From Scytolyngbya sp. HA4215-MV1 (GTDB taxonomy: Bacteria > Cyanobacteriota > Cyanobacteriia > Leptolyngbyales > Leptolyngbyaceae), in contig JAHHIA010000005.1 of assembly GCA_019359045.1 (NCBI GenBank), forward strand, positions 186,001 through 250,000: a stretch of 64,000 bases of DNA. Direction: 5' to 3'. Position numbers and translations under genes: made by a program. Within the stretch, counting starts at the first letter, position 1. Every line of letters starts with the position of its first letter. The notes under the pieces were generated by a model. The model was not told where the DNA came from. It saw only the letters and a list, made by a program, of their open reading frames with translations, and ran no database searches. This document shows positions 17,906 through 27,366 of the stretch, piece after piece.

Positions 17906-19000
17906 TTAATCCTCGATCGCATGTAAGTCAAGTTTGACGACGATAGTGGTTCCGGTTCCGGTTCCGCTGTGAATTGTTAGCGTCCCGTGATGCAGTTCCA
18001 CCAAGCGCTTGATTAAGGCTAAGCCCAAACCTAAGCCTTTGCGCTCGTAGATTTCTCGGTTGAACTGGATATATTCTCCTAGATTCGCAATTTGGTCGAG
18101 GCTAAGTCCTTTGCCCCGATCTCGAATCGTGAGGCAAAAATAGGGCCCGATCGGCTCACTAATCACCCAAATGGGGGTTCCAAATTCAGAATTTTTGAGC
18201 GCGTTCTCTAGCAATTCTTGAACAATGCGTCTAAGATAGACTTTGCAAATCGAAGCAGAACTTTCTTGAATTTCTAACTGGATATCCGCATATCGGTTGA
18301 ATTCATGTGCTTTTTCTTCTATCCAGCCTTGGATATAGGAAGCGGTTGCGTAGGTAATATCTTTCCTCAGCTCTTGAAGTTGTTGAGGGTCTGCTGACAA
18401 GGTTTCCATTTCTGCATGAAGCAAAAAGTTTTGGCACATTTTGTCCAATTGGGTGGCAGCTGTGTAGGTGCTTTTCAGCATTTCCGACACCTCTGTACCC
18501 GAAAGCGTATCGTAGTGGTTCATGAGCAAATTCAGACTACCCAAAATAATACACAAAGGTGTATTGATCTCATGGGGCAGATAAGCATTGATGTTGCTCC
18601 GCAGATTACTGAGCTTGAGCTGTTCAATCCGATGGCGGTTGAGGGCAATTTGGATAGTGGTATTCAGTTCAGAAGCCTGGAAGGGTTTCAGAATATAGCC
18701 AAAGGGTTCACTAATTTTTGCTCGTTCTAGCGTATCTGTATCGGCATGGGCAGTCAGGTAGACTACCGGGATGTGGAATTCTTTGTGAATCTGGTTAGCG
18801 GTCTCGATGCCATCTTTCGTGCCCGGCATCACGATATCCATTAAGACTACGTCTGGTGGGGTTTCTAAGATTTTCTGAAGTGCCGCCTCACCATCCTGCA
18901 CAATGGCGACCACCTCATAGCCGAGATCTCGAAGAATGTCCTCAATTTCGCGAGCGATTAGAATTTCATCTTCTGCAATTAAAACCTTGGTGGGTATCAT
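17906..19000 (-). CDS. Response regulator receiver-histidine kinase hybrid (REC-HisKA-HATPase)
   Basis: Protein of 364 residues. The receiver (1-125) has the acidic pair in LIAEDE, the phospho-acceptor Asp in VVLMDIVMPG and the Lys in YILKPF. A linker and a HisKA-like dimerisation helix follow, with His in LPHEINTPL. The C-terminal HATPase has an N-box (ELLENALKNSE), G1 (RDRGKGL) and G2 (GLGLGLALIKRL). The protein can therefore accept a phosphoryl group and act as a kinase. It lies downstream of the cyanobacteriochrome kinase on the same strand, 337 nt apart, which suggests it is that kinase's target. No DNA-binding output is present. Confidence 0.88.
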   Translation of the reverse strand: MIPTKVLIAEDEILIAREIEDILRDLGYEVVAIVQDGEAALQKILETPPDVVLMDIVMPGTKDGIETANQIHKEFHIPVVYLTAHADTDTLERAKISEPFGYILKPFQASELNTTIQIALNRHRIEQLKLSNLRSNINAYLPHEINTPLCIILGSLNLLMNHYDTLSGTEVSEMLKSTYTAATQLDKMCQNFLLHAEMETLSADPQQLQELRKDITYATASYIQGWIEEKAHEFNRYADIQLEIQESSASICKVYLRRIVQELLENALKNSEFGTPIWVISEPIGPYFCLTIRDRGKGLSLDQIANLGEYIQFNREIYERKGLGLGLALIKRLVELHHGTLTIHSGTGTGTTIVVKLDLHAIED

Positions 19001-19337
19001 GCGGAAAAAATGGTTGGGTTGTCACTAAATTAACTTCGGATCGTCGTATAAAAAATAACTCAAAAGTGTGACAACACAATGAAGGGGGGGCGTAACCAGC
19101 GATTTGTTAGGTAAAGATAACCTGTCCCTGAAGTAACCAGAGAGTTCCCATTCGAGTTATCGCTAGATCTACAATGATTTGGATTAAAGATCAGGGTAAA
19201 TTGACCCTGGATTTCCAGTCACTTGTTTAAGGGGATGTTTTGAGAATCCTTTTGCAAGTAGCAACAGACCCGATCCCTCTAAATCCGCCCTTGAGTAGAC
19301 AGAGGGCTAAGTCACTTTGCCCGATCGCGGGCCACTG
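19001..19337. other. Spacer between two kinase genes with a dispersed repeat
   Basis: No gene. 19231-19290 contains a repeat also found at 33390-33449 (see the repeat entry). The rest has no clear promoter or terminator beyond a G-run at 19084-19090. Confidence 0.4.
19231..19290. repeat. Short dispersed repeat, copy 1
   Basis: GGATGTTTTGAGAATCC with CAAGTAG and ATCCCTCTAAATC at fixed spacings matches 33391-33449 (GGATGTTTTAAAAGTCC, CAAGTAG, ATCCCTCTAAATC) at roughly 80% identity over about 60 nt. The 33.4-kb copy runs into the partial transposon-like element there. The role is unknown. Confidence 0.55.
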
Positions 19338-22300
19338 TTAAAACCGCTGACGGTAGTTGAGGGCGGAGAAGGTGAGTTCAAAGCGCGTGCCATGCGTGCG
19401 ATCGAGGGCGAGATGTCCCCGTAGTTGCAAGGCTAAATCGTAGGCAATTTTCAGACCCAGCGATTTTAGATGCTTCAGGTCAACGGTTTCAGCAATCCCA
19501 ACTCCATTGTCTTGAATACTCAATACATAGTAGGGGGAGGCGAGAATACCCGATCTTTCAGTTATCAAAACACTCTCTTGAGAGTTATACGAACTATCGG
19601 GCGGAGATGCAGCCAAAGCAGGTAATTTTTGCTCCAGTGTAATATAAATTTCTCCGTGGGGCTGATGAGGAAACGCATGTTTAATGGCATTGGTGATCAG
19701 TTCATTCAGCAGCAGTCCACAGGGGATGGCAGTTTCCAAATTCAAGGCGATGGGTTGGAGGCGATAAGTTAAATGAATGCGGGTAGAACGATTGCTATGC
19801 GCTGACAGAATGCTGTTACCTAAGCGCTGAATATATTCAGAAAAGTTAAGTTGACCCAAGTCGCCGGATTGGTGCAAGGTTTCGTGAATCAGTGCCATTG
19901 CCTGAAGGCGGCTACGGGTATCGGCTAAGACCGTAGAAACGGTTGGGTGTTGAATTGCTTTGATTTGCAACCAAAGCATGGAAGAGATGACTTGCAGGTT
20001 GTTTTTGACCCGATGGTGGATCTCTTTGAGTAAGATTTCTTTTTGAGCTAACTGATGTTCCAATTGCTTGTAGAGGTTGGCTTTTTGGGTCGCAATGCCA
20101 ATCTGGAACCCCAATTGCTTAAAGAGATCGATTTCCGCTGGTTGCCACTGGTGGGTAGTGGTGCAGTGATGAGCAATTAACACACCCCAAATTTTATCTG
20201 CTTGCAAAATTCCTACAACTAAATTGGCGCGAACCTGGAGTTGTGCCAAAAAATCCTGATGACAGGCTGCGATCTCATCAGTTTGGGTGTCCGCTAGCGT
20301 AGTTGTATAGCCGCATCGATACCTTTCAGCCCAGGCTTGCCCAAAGCAGGGGTCTTGGATGGTATTGCCTACTAGGGATAGGGCAGGTTGAGCGACTGAC
20401 TCTAGCTCAATCATCACGTTATAGCTGGCATCGAAGTGGCAAACCAGAATCCGATCGCAGTGCAAAAAGTGCCGAACCTGCTCCAAACAGGGCATTAAGA
20501 CTTCATCTAACTGAACCGATTGATTAATCGTTTGAGCGATCGTTGCCAATAGGTGATCAGCTTCTGCTTGACGTTGCAGATGCAACTCGGTTTGTTTGCG
20601 ATCGCTGATATCCGTAACTCGCACCAGTGCCATCTGTTGACCTGCGACTTCAATCCGCTTTGAAGCTAGACTGCCCCAAAAGTTGCGTCCCTGACAGGTG
20701 GCATATTCAATTTCTTGGCTCCAGATCCCTTGAGCTTCAATTCTGCTGCGTGCCTCTGCCAGCGCCTCTGCTAAAAAGGGTTCTTTGTGCAGCGTAAAGC
20801 CCGGAATGCCAATCAGGTCAGATTTACTGTCTGCCTCGAAGAGTTCTATGGCTCGTTGGTTGCAGTCTAAAATTTTGGAGGAATCTGTCTCAACCAGAAA
20901 AATGGCATCTGCCGATTCTTGAAACACCGCTTCAAACAAGTCTCGACTCTGCCGGAAGGCAGTAGTTCTTTCTTGAACTTGCTGCTCTAACTGTTGGTTG
21001 AGTTGATGGACCTGCTGATAGAGATGGGCTTGTTGAATGGCGATCGCCAGTTGATCTACAAACCGCCGCGCCAACTGAATTTCATCATGGGTAAATGGCT
21101 TAGTGGGCGAGATTTTTTGGCTCCCCAAGCATCCCCAAACCTTGCCATCCACCTCCAGCGGAACAATCAGCCAGGCACCGGGGATCTGTTGAGCTACTTG
21201 CTGGTTGATGGGATCATCTAGGGTTTTCACATCCTCAATGACCACAATTTCCCCTTGTCTTAAGCGCTTTGCGATAGGATTATCCTGGTCAGGAATCTCT
21301 ATTACTGAGGGCAAAAGGGTGGTAGAATCTGCCAGATAGTTTTCGCTACGCACCCAAACTTGTCGCTCTGGCACATACTGATAAATCGTGGCGCTATCAA
21401 GTTGAAGCAGTTCAGCAAATTCGCGCGTAGCAGTGGAGAAGATAGTTGCCAGATCCAGCGAGTTGCGGATTGTTTGCACTACCCGGTTAAAAGCCTGTTC
21501 CTGAGCGGCTTGTTGGTGCAGTGCTGATTCCGCTGCTTTGAGCGCAGTGATATCACTAAAGCTAGAAATGACGGACCGAACTTCGCCTTCAGCGTCCAAT
21601 TGGGGAATCGAATTGATCAGTGCCCAGATGCGATCGCCATAGGCAGGACGATACATGCCCACTACGTGGTTGCGAATCGGTTGTCGGGTCACGATCGCCA
21701 GGCTAATGGGACATTGTTCCTTGGGTAAGGGTGACCCATCCTCTCGAATGTCATACCACTCAATATCCTGAGACTTTTTGCCCAGTAATTCGCTGGCACT
21801 TCGCCCCAGCAGTTCCACTGCCATCTGGTTCAGCATCAAGATTTCTGTATCCGGAGCAACGATGAAGATCCCTACCGCCACATCTTGCACCAGCGATCGC
21901 AGCCGTTCCTCACTGTCTCGCAAAGCGGTTTCTGTCTGTTTTAGTTCGGTAATATTAGTGCTCGTGCCAATTAGGCGATAAATTTGATTTTGTTCATTTC
22001 TGAGAGGCGTCAGATTAGTAATCCACCAGAGATCTTGCCCACCAAAGCAGATTTTTTCAACATGGGTGGTACTGCTACCCGTCTCAACACAGCTTTGATA
22101 ATTTCGCCGCACCAAGGCAGCATCTTTGGGCGGCATCACGTCTTCTGGCGCTTTACCCAACAAATCTTCGTTTGCAATTCCGGTCAGGCGAGAGTGGGTA
22201 GGATTGAGTCCTGCAAAACGAAAATCACCCTCTGCCAATACATCCATGACAAAAATGCTTTCCCCAGTGCCTTCATAAATACTCCGAAGAAAGGTTTCTT

Positions 22301-23420
22301 TTTCTTGTAACGCTAGTTCCGCTTGTTTCAGGTCAGTCAGGTTGCGAGTGTTGACCACAACTCCAGTAATTGCGCCATCGGCTTCCAGGTAAGGCGAGTA
22401 AGTGACACTAAGAAACTGGCGACCCAAATGGGGGTAGTCAAACCATTCTTCGTAGCTGATGGTTTCACCTGCCAAGCAGCGATCGACCCGGGATTTGATG
22501 ATGTTGGCAAACACTTCAGCCCCAAACAGTTCGGCAATGGTATGTCCCACAATTTCGTGGCGAGATTTGTTCGATCGTTCGAGATAGGTCTGGTTCACTA
22601 TTTGATAGGTGTAGTGGCGATCGAGCAAGGCAATGCCATCTGAAGTGGAAGACACGATCCCTTCGTACTTACGCAAGGCAGATTCGATCCGTTGGCGAGC
22701 GTCAATGTTCGCAGCGGTGCCCATCATGCGGATGGGTTTGCCATCTGCGTCGTAGAACGTCTGTCCCGTGCTCTCAATCCAGCGAATGCTCCCATCCGGC
22801 AACACGCCGCGATACTGATGTTGATAGCTACATCCACTCTCAATGGATTGCTGCATTGCCTGGATTAAGGCTGCGCGATCGTCTGGATGCACGGCGCTAT
22901 AAAAAGTTTCCGGGTTTTCATCGAAACTGCCTGGTGCTAGCCCGAACAATCGCTCAGTTTCAGGCGACCAGATGGCTTTGCCTGTCAAAAAATCGCAATC
23001 CCAAATGCCCATTTGGGCAGCTTGCAAAGCCATTTTGAGCCGTTGTTCGCTTTCCTGGAGTTCGAGATTTAGTAAGGCCTGAATTTTGCGCTGTGCTCGT
23101 GCCAGTCGCAGACTGGGTAAGTTGGCAAGTATCGCAATTAGAGAAAAAAAGATTAATTCGATGCCGTCATTTATTTTTTCAATCTGAAGCGTGTTGAGGG
23201 GCGGGATAACCAGAAAGTCGATTGCCAACATTGATAGAATCACAGCAAGCCAGCCTGCATGAGGGCTGAACCCACCACTGAGCAAGATCGCGGCAAAAAA
23301 CGGCAAATAATCCCAGTGACCCAAAATGGGGTGGAAAAGCTTCGTGAGGATGCCGGCAATAACAACCAGCAAAAGGCTGATGAAATAGGGCTTTGGGCGA
23401 AAATTCAATCTACTGAGCAT
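19338..23420 (-). CDS. Multi-PAS/GAF sensor histidine kinase (HisKA_2 type) with a DXCF-type cyanobacteriochrome GAF
   Basis: Protein of 1360 residues from ATG 23420. Residues ~10-100 form about four membrane segments, resembling a KdpD-type (DUF4118) anchor. Four PAS domains follow (~125-640), then a GAF (~655-800), another PAS (~835-950), a second GAF (~960-1115) and a HisKA_2/HATPase kinase with phospho-His about 1136 (EIHHRVKNNLQVISS). The second GAF has DPCF with Cys1025 and a CH pair with Cys1053/His1054, followed by RANLVV and WGVLIAHHC. These are the DXCF and canonical bilin-binding cysteines and the C-terminal signature of cyanobacteriochromes. It probably senses light through a covalently bound phycobilin. 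The downstream hybrid regulator is a likely partner. Confidence 0.9.
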   Translation of the reverse strand: MLSRLNFRPKPYFISLLLVVIAGILTKLFHPILGHWDYLPFFAAILLSGGFSPHAGWLAVILSMLAIDFLVIPPLNTLQIEKINDGIELIFFSLIAILANLPSLRLARAQRKIQALLNLELQESEQRLKMALQAAQMGIWDCDFLTGKAIWSPETERLFGLAPGSFDENPETFYSAVHPDDRAALIQAMQQSIESGCSYQHQYRGVLPDGSIRWIESTGQTFYDADGKPIRMMGTAANIDARQRIESALRKYEGIVSSTSDGIALLDRHYTYQIVNQTYLERSNKSRHEIVGHTIAELFGAEVFANIIKSRVDRCLAGETISYEEWFDYPHLGRQFLSVTYSPYLEADGAITGVVVNTRNLTDLKQAELALQEKETFLRSIYEGTGESIFVMDVLAEGDFRFAGLNPTHSRLTGIANEDLLGKAPEDVMPPKDAALVRRNYQSCVETGSSTTHVEKICFGGQDLWWITNLTPLRNEQNQIYRLIGTSTNITELKQTETALRDSEERLRSLVQDVAVGIFIVAPDTEILMLNQMAVELLGRSASELLGKKSQDIEWYDIREDGSPLPKEQCPISLAIVTRQPIRNHVVGMYRPAYGDRIWALINSIPQLDAEGEVRSVISSFSDITALKAAESALHQQAAQEQAFNRVVQTIRNSLDLATIFSTATREFAELLQLDSATIYQYVPERQVWVRSENYLADSTTLLPSVIEIPDQDNPIAKRLRQGEIVVIEDVKTLDDPINQQVAQQIPGAWLIVPLEVDGKVWGCLGSQKISPTKPFTHDEIQLARRFVDQLAIAIQQAHLYQQVHQLNQQLEQQVQERTTAFRQSRDLFEAVFQESADAIFLVETDSSKILDCNQRAIELFEADSKSDLIGIPGFTLHKEPFLAEALAEARSRIEAQGIWSQEIEYATCQGRNFWGSLASKRIEVAGQQMALVRVTDISDRKQTELHLQRQAEADHLLATIAQTINQSVQLDEVLMPCLEQVRHFLHCDRILVCHFDASYNVMIELESVAQPALSLVGNTIQDPCFGQAWAERYRCGYTTTLADTQTDEIAACHQDFLAQLQVRANLVVGILQADKIWGVLIAHHCTTTHQWQPAEIDLFKQLGFQIGIATQKANLYKQLEHQLAQKEILLKEIHHRVKNNLQVISSMLWLQIKAIQHPTVSTVLADTRSRLQAMALIHETLHQSGDLGQLNFSEYIQRLGNSILSAHSNRSTRIHLTYRLQPIALNLETAIPCGLLLNELITNAIKHAFPHQPHGEIYITLEQKLPALAASPPDSSYNSQESVLITERSGILASPYYVLSIQDNGVGIAETVDLKHLKSLGLKIAYDLALQLRGHLALDRTHGTRFELTFSALNYRQRF

Positions 23421-23475
23421 GGCAGGCAAAGGGATTGATTGCAGGGTAAGTGAATGCCATCGACAAACAGAACCA

Positions 23476-24708
23476 TTAGCCCTTGTGATGGCTCAACACC
23501 TGTTCATAGGCTCGTCCGGCTTGCTCCCAGGTAAATGCACGCTCAACCAATTCTCGTCCAGCTTGGGCAAGTTGCGATCGCAAATCAGCATCTTCAAACA
23601 GATGACTAATTGCACTGACATACTCTTCTACACGGTTGGCTCGCAGTGCCCGTAGGGGCGTATCCGATCCATCTACTGACAAGCCTTCTAATCCGCGATC
23701 GCTACCGACGATCGGCACCCCCGTCGCCATCGCTTCCAGGGTTTTGTTTTTAATGCCAAAGCCTGTCAACAGGGGCACCACACACACCGCTGACTGGTGC
23801 ATATACTCCAACACCGAAGGCACGCGCCCGGTTACAACCACGCCTGGACCGTTCGCCAACACTTCCACTTCTGGTGTCGGTCGCCCACCCACAATATAAA
23901 AGGTGGCATCAGGATAGCGCTTCTGCACTTCTGGAAAAACCTCTAACGCAAAAAAACGTGCCGCGCCAATATTGGGGGCTAAGTCCATTGCACCCACAAA
24001 CACAAGCTGATGTCCGCCCGGATCAGTGGTGCGATAAGGAAACAATTCCAAATCCACCCCATTTGGGATCACATGCATCCGAGCACGCGGATTAAAAGGT
24101 CGCATTTGCTGAAGATCGTCTTCAGTGGTGACGACAATATCGGAGAAATGGTTGCAATAGCGCTTTTCGTAGGCGTACAGCACGGGTAGATAGAGGCGAT
24201 CGCGCAACTGATAGGTCGAAGCTCCCTTTTCCAACTGATTGCGCGCTGCCCAGTACACCGAACTGTGCACATTGACCACTGTCGTGACGGACTGCTGATA
24301 TTCGGGTCGGACGTAGATGGCATTGGCACTGTGCTCACAGGTGATGACATCAAATTTTTGAGCTTGGACACGCTCATCGACCCAAGACTGGATCTCAGGC
24401 GAATAGCGGTGGAGCACATTGGGAGGAGTGCTTTGCCACCACGATCGGACGAATTGCTCAACCTTGCCTGCCACTCGTGCCAATACCTGGGTCGGTTCTG
24501 CTGCTTCGCCATAAGGAAAGATGACTAAATCACTGACAAATTCGCGCAATGCTGCCACGTCTTGTTCTGGAACTTCTGGGTAGCATTGAGTCACTAAAGT
24601 AACCGTATGACGTTGATGTAAATATTTCAGTAGATTAAATGTCCGCACCTCAGTCCCCGTCAGCGTAGGAGGGTAAGGAAATGTGGACGAGATCATGAGA
24701 ATATTCAT
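23476..24708 (-). CDS. Family 4 glycosyltransferase
   Basis: Protein of 410 residues with the two-Rossmann-domain GT-B plan. The N-terminus MISSTFPYPPTLTGTEVRTF carries the Gly-rich acceptor-side loop. HVIPNGVDLELFPYR is the typical hinge. The C-terminal donor-site motif is GFGIKNKTLEAMATGVPIVG, with the conserved Glu of the E-x7-E motif. It likely transfers an activated sugar to a polysaccharide or lipid acceptor at the cytoplasmic membrane. The stop lies 55 nt upstream of the cyanobacteriochrome kinase start, on the same strand. The divergent neighbour at 25159 is a methyltransferase, a common pairing in glycan loci. Confidence 0.88.
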   Translation of the reverse strand: MNILMISSTFPYPPTLTGTEVRTFNLLKYLHQRHTVTLVTQCYPEVPEQDVAALREFVSDLVIFPYGEAAEPTQVLARVAGKVEQFVRSWWQSTPPNVLHRYSPEIQSWVDERVQAQKFDVITCEHSANAIYVRPEYQQSVTTVVNVHSSVYWAARNQLEKGASTYQLRDRLYLPVLYAYEKRYCNHFSDIVVTTEDDLQQMRPFNPRARMHVIPNGVDLELFPYRTTDPGGHQLVFVGAMDLAPNIGAARFFALEVFPEVQKRYPDATFYIVGGRPTPEVEVLANGPGVVVTGRVPSVLEYMHQSAVCVVPLLTGFGIKNKTLEAMATGVPIVGSDRGLEGLSVDGSDTPLRALRANRVEEYVSAISHLFEDADLRSQLAQAGRELVERAFTWEQAGRAYEQVLSHHKG

Positions 24709-25158
24709 GGAAAATTAGTCAAAAATTCATCGGAGGGCACTTGAACAGTCAGGAATCCAGGATGGAGATCGTGTAAGTTTTAGAGAGTACAGACAAAACT
24801 ATAACCCACTCTAAAAGCGTCTATCTATACGCAATCCTGTCCAAAACAAAAAAAATACCTAAGCCAGTGCAATCACTCAAAAGGCTTCATGTAAAACCCG
24901 TTTTATCCTTGAAAGAGGTTTCTGCGATCGCAAAATTCGCGATCGCAATGTTATGGTGTATCTGAACTTTGAGTCGAAGGAGCATCGCAACCTGGCGATT
25001 TATTTTTGTATTGGCTCCCTCCCTATTTGCAACCTTCCAAAGATGACTGATTCGCGATCGATCGCGACAATTCAAACTAGCAATTGTGATTTTTAAGACA
25101 TTCTGACAGGTCGAATAATCAATCGTTCTTTCTCCTAATTTTCCCCTCATTGATTCCT
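24709..25158. other. Divergent intergenic region
   Basis: 450 nt between the divergent glycosyltransferase and methyltransferase genes, so promoters for both must lie here, though no clear -35/-10 pair is visible. Two HIP1 octamers (GCGATCGC at 24924-24931 and 24939-24946) are spaced 15 nt apart. A short minus-strand frame at 24887-25150 does not look like protein. Confidence 0.4.
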
Positions 25159-25959
25159 ATGAAAAGAGTTGAGCAACAAACTGACTGGATCGACACCTGG
25201 AAAGATGTCCATAGCTACGATTTGATGGAAGTTTATGGTCAAGTCAAATGGCTGGGACATGCCTATGCCTACGACATTCGCCGCAGAAATGTCTTTGAAC
25301 TCATCCAAAACGTGGTCAAGCCAGGGGCAAAAATTTTGGATGTGGCAGCAGCGCAAGGAAATTTTGCCTTACCGTTAGCTGAAATGGGCTATGAAGTCAC
25401 CTGGAACGATTTGCGGGCAGAGTTGATTGATTATGTCAAACTTAAGTACGAATCAGGCACCGTCCATTACGTACCCGGAGATGTCTTTTCACTAGGGTTT
25501 GACGGGTGTTTTGATTTGGTTTTAATTGCTGAAATTATTGAACACGTGGCTCACCCGGATGAGTTTTTGAAGAAGATTTCTCAACTGGTGAAACCGGGTG
25601 GATATATTGTCATGACTACACCCAATGGCGAATATTTCCGCAATACCTTACCCAAATTTTCCGATTGTGCTGATCCCTCTCAATTTGAAAGCATTCAGTT
25701 TGCTCCCAATTCGGATGGACACATTTTCCTCCTGCATTTAGATGAGGTGGATCAATTAGCCAACCATGCTGGATTGTCGATCGTCGAAACCCGATTATTT
25801 GTCAATCCATTGACCAATGGGCACATCAAATTAGAGAATGCGCTGAAGGTGATGCCCCGTCCCTGGGTTGAGCAAATTGAAGGGTTTACTGAATCCTTGC
25901 CCTGGGGCGTGCAGAGAAAGTTGCATAAAGGCATGGCAGTTTTGATGCAGCGTACTTGA
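25159..25959 (+). CDS. Class I SAM-dependent methyltransferase
   Basis: Protein of 266 residues from ATG 25159. Motif I is AKILDVAAAQGNFALPLAEMG, where the usual DxGxGxG is DVAAAQG. Post-I is VTWNDLRAELIDY and the motif IV region is FDLVLIAEIIEHVAHPDEFL, followed by KPGGYIVMTTPNGEYF. This is the Methyltransf_11/23 fold, with the EIIEH pattern of O-methyltransferases of the UbiG-like type. The acceptor is unknown. Divergent placement next to a glycosyltransferase suggests a sugar or lipid-glycan substrate. Confidence 0.85.
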   Translation: MKRVEQQTDWIDTWKDVHSYDLMEVYGQVKWLGHAYAYDIRRRNVFELIQNVVKPGAKILDVAAAQGNFALPLAEMGYEVTWNDLRAELIDYVKLKYESGTVHYVPGDVFSLGFDGCFDLVLIAEIIEHVAHPDEFLKKISQLVKPGGYIVMTTPNGEYFRNTLPKFSDCADPSQFESIQFAPNSDGHIFLLHLDEVDQLANHAGLSIVETRLFVNPLTNGHIKLENALKVMPRPWVEQIEGFTESLPWGVQRKLHKGMAVLMQRT

Positions 25960-26009
25960 TGCGCTTGGAACTCTCGCTAAAAGTGCAATCCAGGCGGAAG
26001 AGCGATCGT

Positions 26010-26339
26010 CTATTGCCCACAGCAGCGATCGATCCCTAAACTATCGAGCAACAAATCACTGACTGCATTGGCAACCGCAAACTCGCTATAAAAGCTCTGA
26101 GAGAAATCGAAGGCTTGCATTTCGGTCACGATCGCAATCACTAGAGAACCCAAATCATTCTCTCCCTCCATGCGTTGACGGACAAAAATCTGAGCTGCGC
26201 GATCGGCAATGGTATGGTTAACCTGCTCTGGGATAAACTCCTGGTTCAGCCAATTGAGCAACGCTCGCCGGAGCCATTCCCCCTCTTGCTGAGGGTTTTG
26301 GGCAGGGGGCAGCGTAATGGGGGGAATCGGATCAGCCAT
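26010..26339 (-). CDS. Conserved hypothetical protein
   Basis: Protein of 109 residues from ATG 26339 (MADPIPPITLPPAQ...). It has an amphipathic helical core (LRRALLNWLNQEFIPEQVNHTIADRAAQIFVRQR) with a conserved-looking acidic C-terminus. A GTG at 26423 would extend it by 28 residues. It lies just downstream and antiparallel to the methyltransferase gene. I recognise it only as a cyanobacterial-type hypothetical, with no function. Confidence 0.5.
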   Translation of the reverse strand: MADPIPPITLPPAQNPQQEGEWLRRALLNWLNQEFIPEQVNHTIADRAAQIFVRQRMEGENDLGSLVIAIVTEMQAFDFSQSFYSEFAVANAVSDLLLDSLGIDRCCGQ

Positions 26340-26645
26340 CAATTTCGAGTTCAGCGTTCGGTGCAAGTTTGTTGCTAACCAGTGTAAAGCGGTCAGGGTT
26401 GCCTCATTCAGGACTGGCAACACTTCTGCATAAATCGTTTATGCAGAAGACGCTGGCGTTGCTGCATCAAGGTATGACTCCTAGAGTTGTATGAATTGAA
26501 ACTTCGTCCCAATTCATGCTGCTATAGCAGCTTTCACCTGAGTGAAGTACTTCACACCCTTGAAAAGGGCTATATTCAGAAACACCCAGTTGCTCATAGA
26601 AAAGCGCTTCCCAATTTAAGCTCTAAACTCTACAATCCAAAATTA
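26340..26645. other. Intergenic stretch upstream of the L/F-transferase homologue
   Basis: Mostly non-coding. It includes TCTAAACTCTACAATCCAAAAT at 26620-26642, which resembles the dispersed repeat at 31079-31108. Palindromic GCAGAAG / CTTCTGC words lie at 26430-26455. The true start of the neighbouring plus-strand gene may lie within it (TTG 26487). Confidence 0.35.
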
Positions 26646-27254
26646 TTGGGACGAGGCACTTGGCACTTGGTTAGCAATCGGTTCAATATCCCAGCAATTA
26701 TCCAGGGTTACGCCCAGGGCTATTTTTTGATGGCAAACGATTCGGGCGACGGATTGGACTGGTACTCTAGCCGTGAAAGAACCCTCATTCCCCTGGACGA
26801 TCGATTCCGCTATCCTAAATCTCTGCGTCGGGTGCTCAACCAAGATCGGTTTACCATCGCCATTAGCCAGGATTTTACTGCCGTGGTGGAAGGATGTGCC
26901 GATCGCGAAACCACCTGGATTTCGGACGAACTGAAAGCAATTTACTGGGAACTGTATCAGGCTGGCTGGGCATGTAGTTTTGAAACCTGGCAGGGCGATG
27001 AACTGGCGGGTGGTATTTTGGGGATTGTGATTGGCGGAGCCTTTATTGGCGAATCAATGTTCTACCGAATCCCTGAGGGATCTAAGGTGGCAATGGTCAA
27101 ATTGGTGGAGCGATTGCGAGAACGTCAGTTTGTCTTGTTTGATGCCCAGATGATGAACCCCCATTTGGAGCGATTTGGTGCCTATGGGGTGCGGAATAGT
27201 GAGTACAAAGACCTACTGCGATCGGCGTTACAACGGCAGTGTTGGCTCGAGTGA
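26646..27254 (+). CDS. aat: Leucyl/phenylalanyl-tRNA-protein transferase family protein
   Basis: About 202 residues from TTG 26646, matching the cyanobacterial Aat length, although the frame stays open back to TTG 26487 and no strong RBS fixes the start. Diagnostic stretches are QGYFLMANDSGDGLDWYSS, TWISDELKAIY, GGAFIGESMFYR, and FDAQMMNPHLERFGA, which parallel the E. coli motifs RGIFPWF, TWITRG, FCGESMFSR, and DCQVLNDHTASLGA. Family enzymes move Leu or Phe from tRNA to an N-terminal Arg or Lys, creating an N-degron read by ClpS/ClpP. Key substitutions exist (DCQ versus DAQ), so its amino acid preference may differ. No clp genes are nearby. Confidence 0.8.
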   Translation: MGRGTWHLVSNRFNIPAIIQGYAQGYFLMANDSGDGLDWYSSRERTLIPLDDRFRYPKSLRRVLNQDRFTIAISQDFTAVVEGCADRETTWISDELKAIYWELYQAGWACSFETWQGDELAGGILGIVIGGAFIGESMFYRIPEGSKVAMVKLVERLRERQFVLFDAQMMNPHLERFGAYGVRNSEYKDLLRSALQRQCWLE

Positions 27255-27366
27255 GGGAGATGGGGAAAGCAGGCAACTCAAGGGTATCACTCCAAACCTC
27301 CGAGTTTTTGACAAACTGGAGATCTGGAGTGTCAGAGTAAACGTGGAAAATCTTGAGCTTTGGTGA

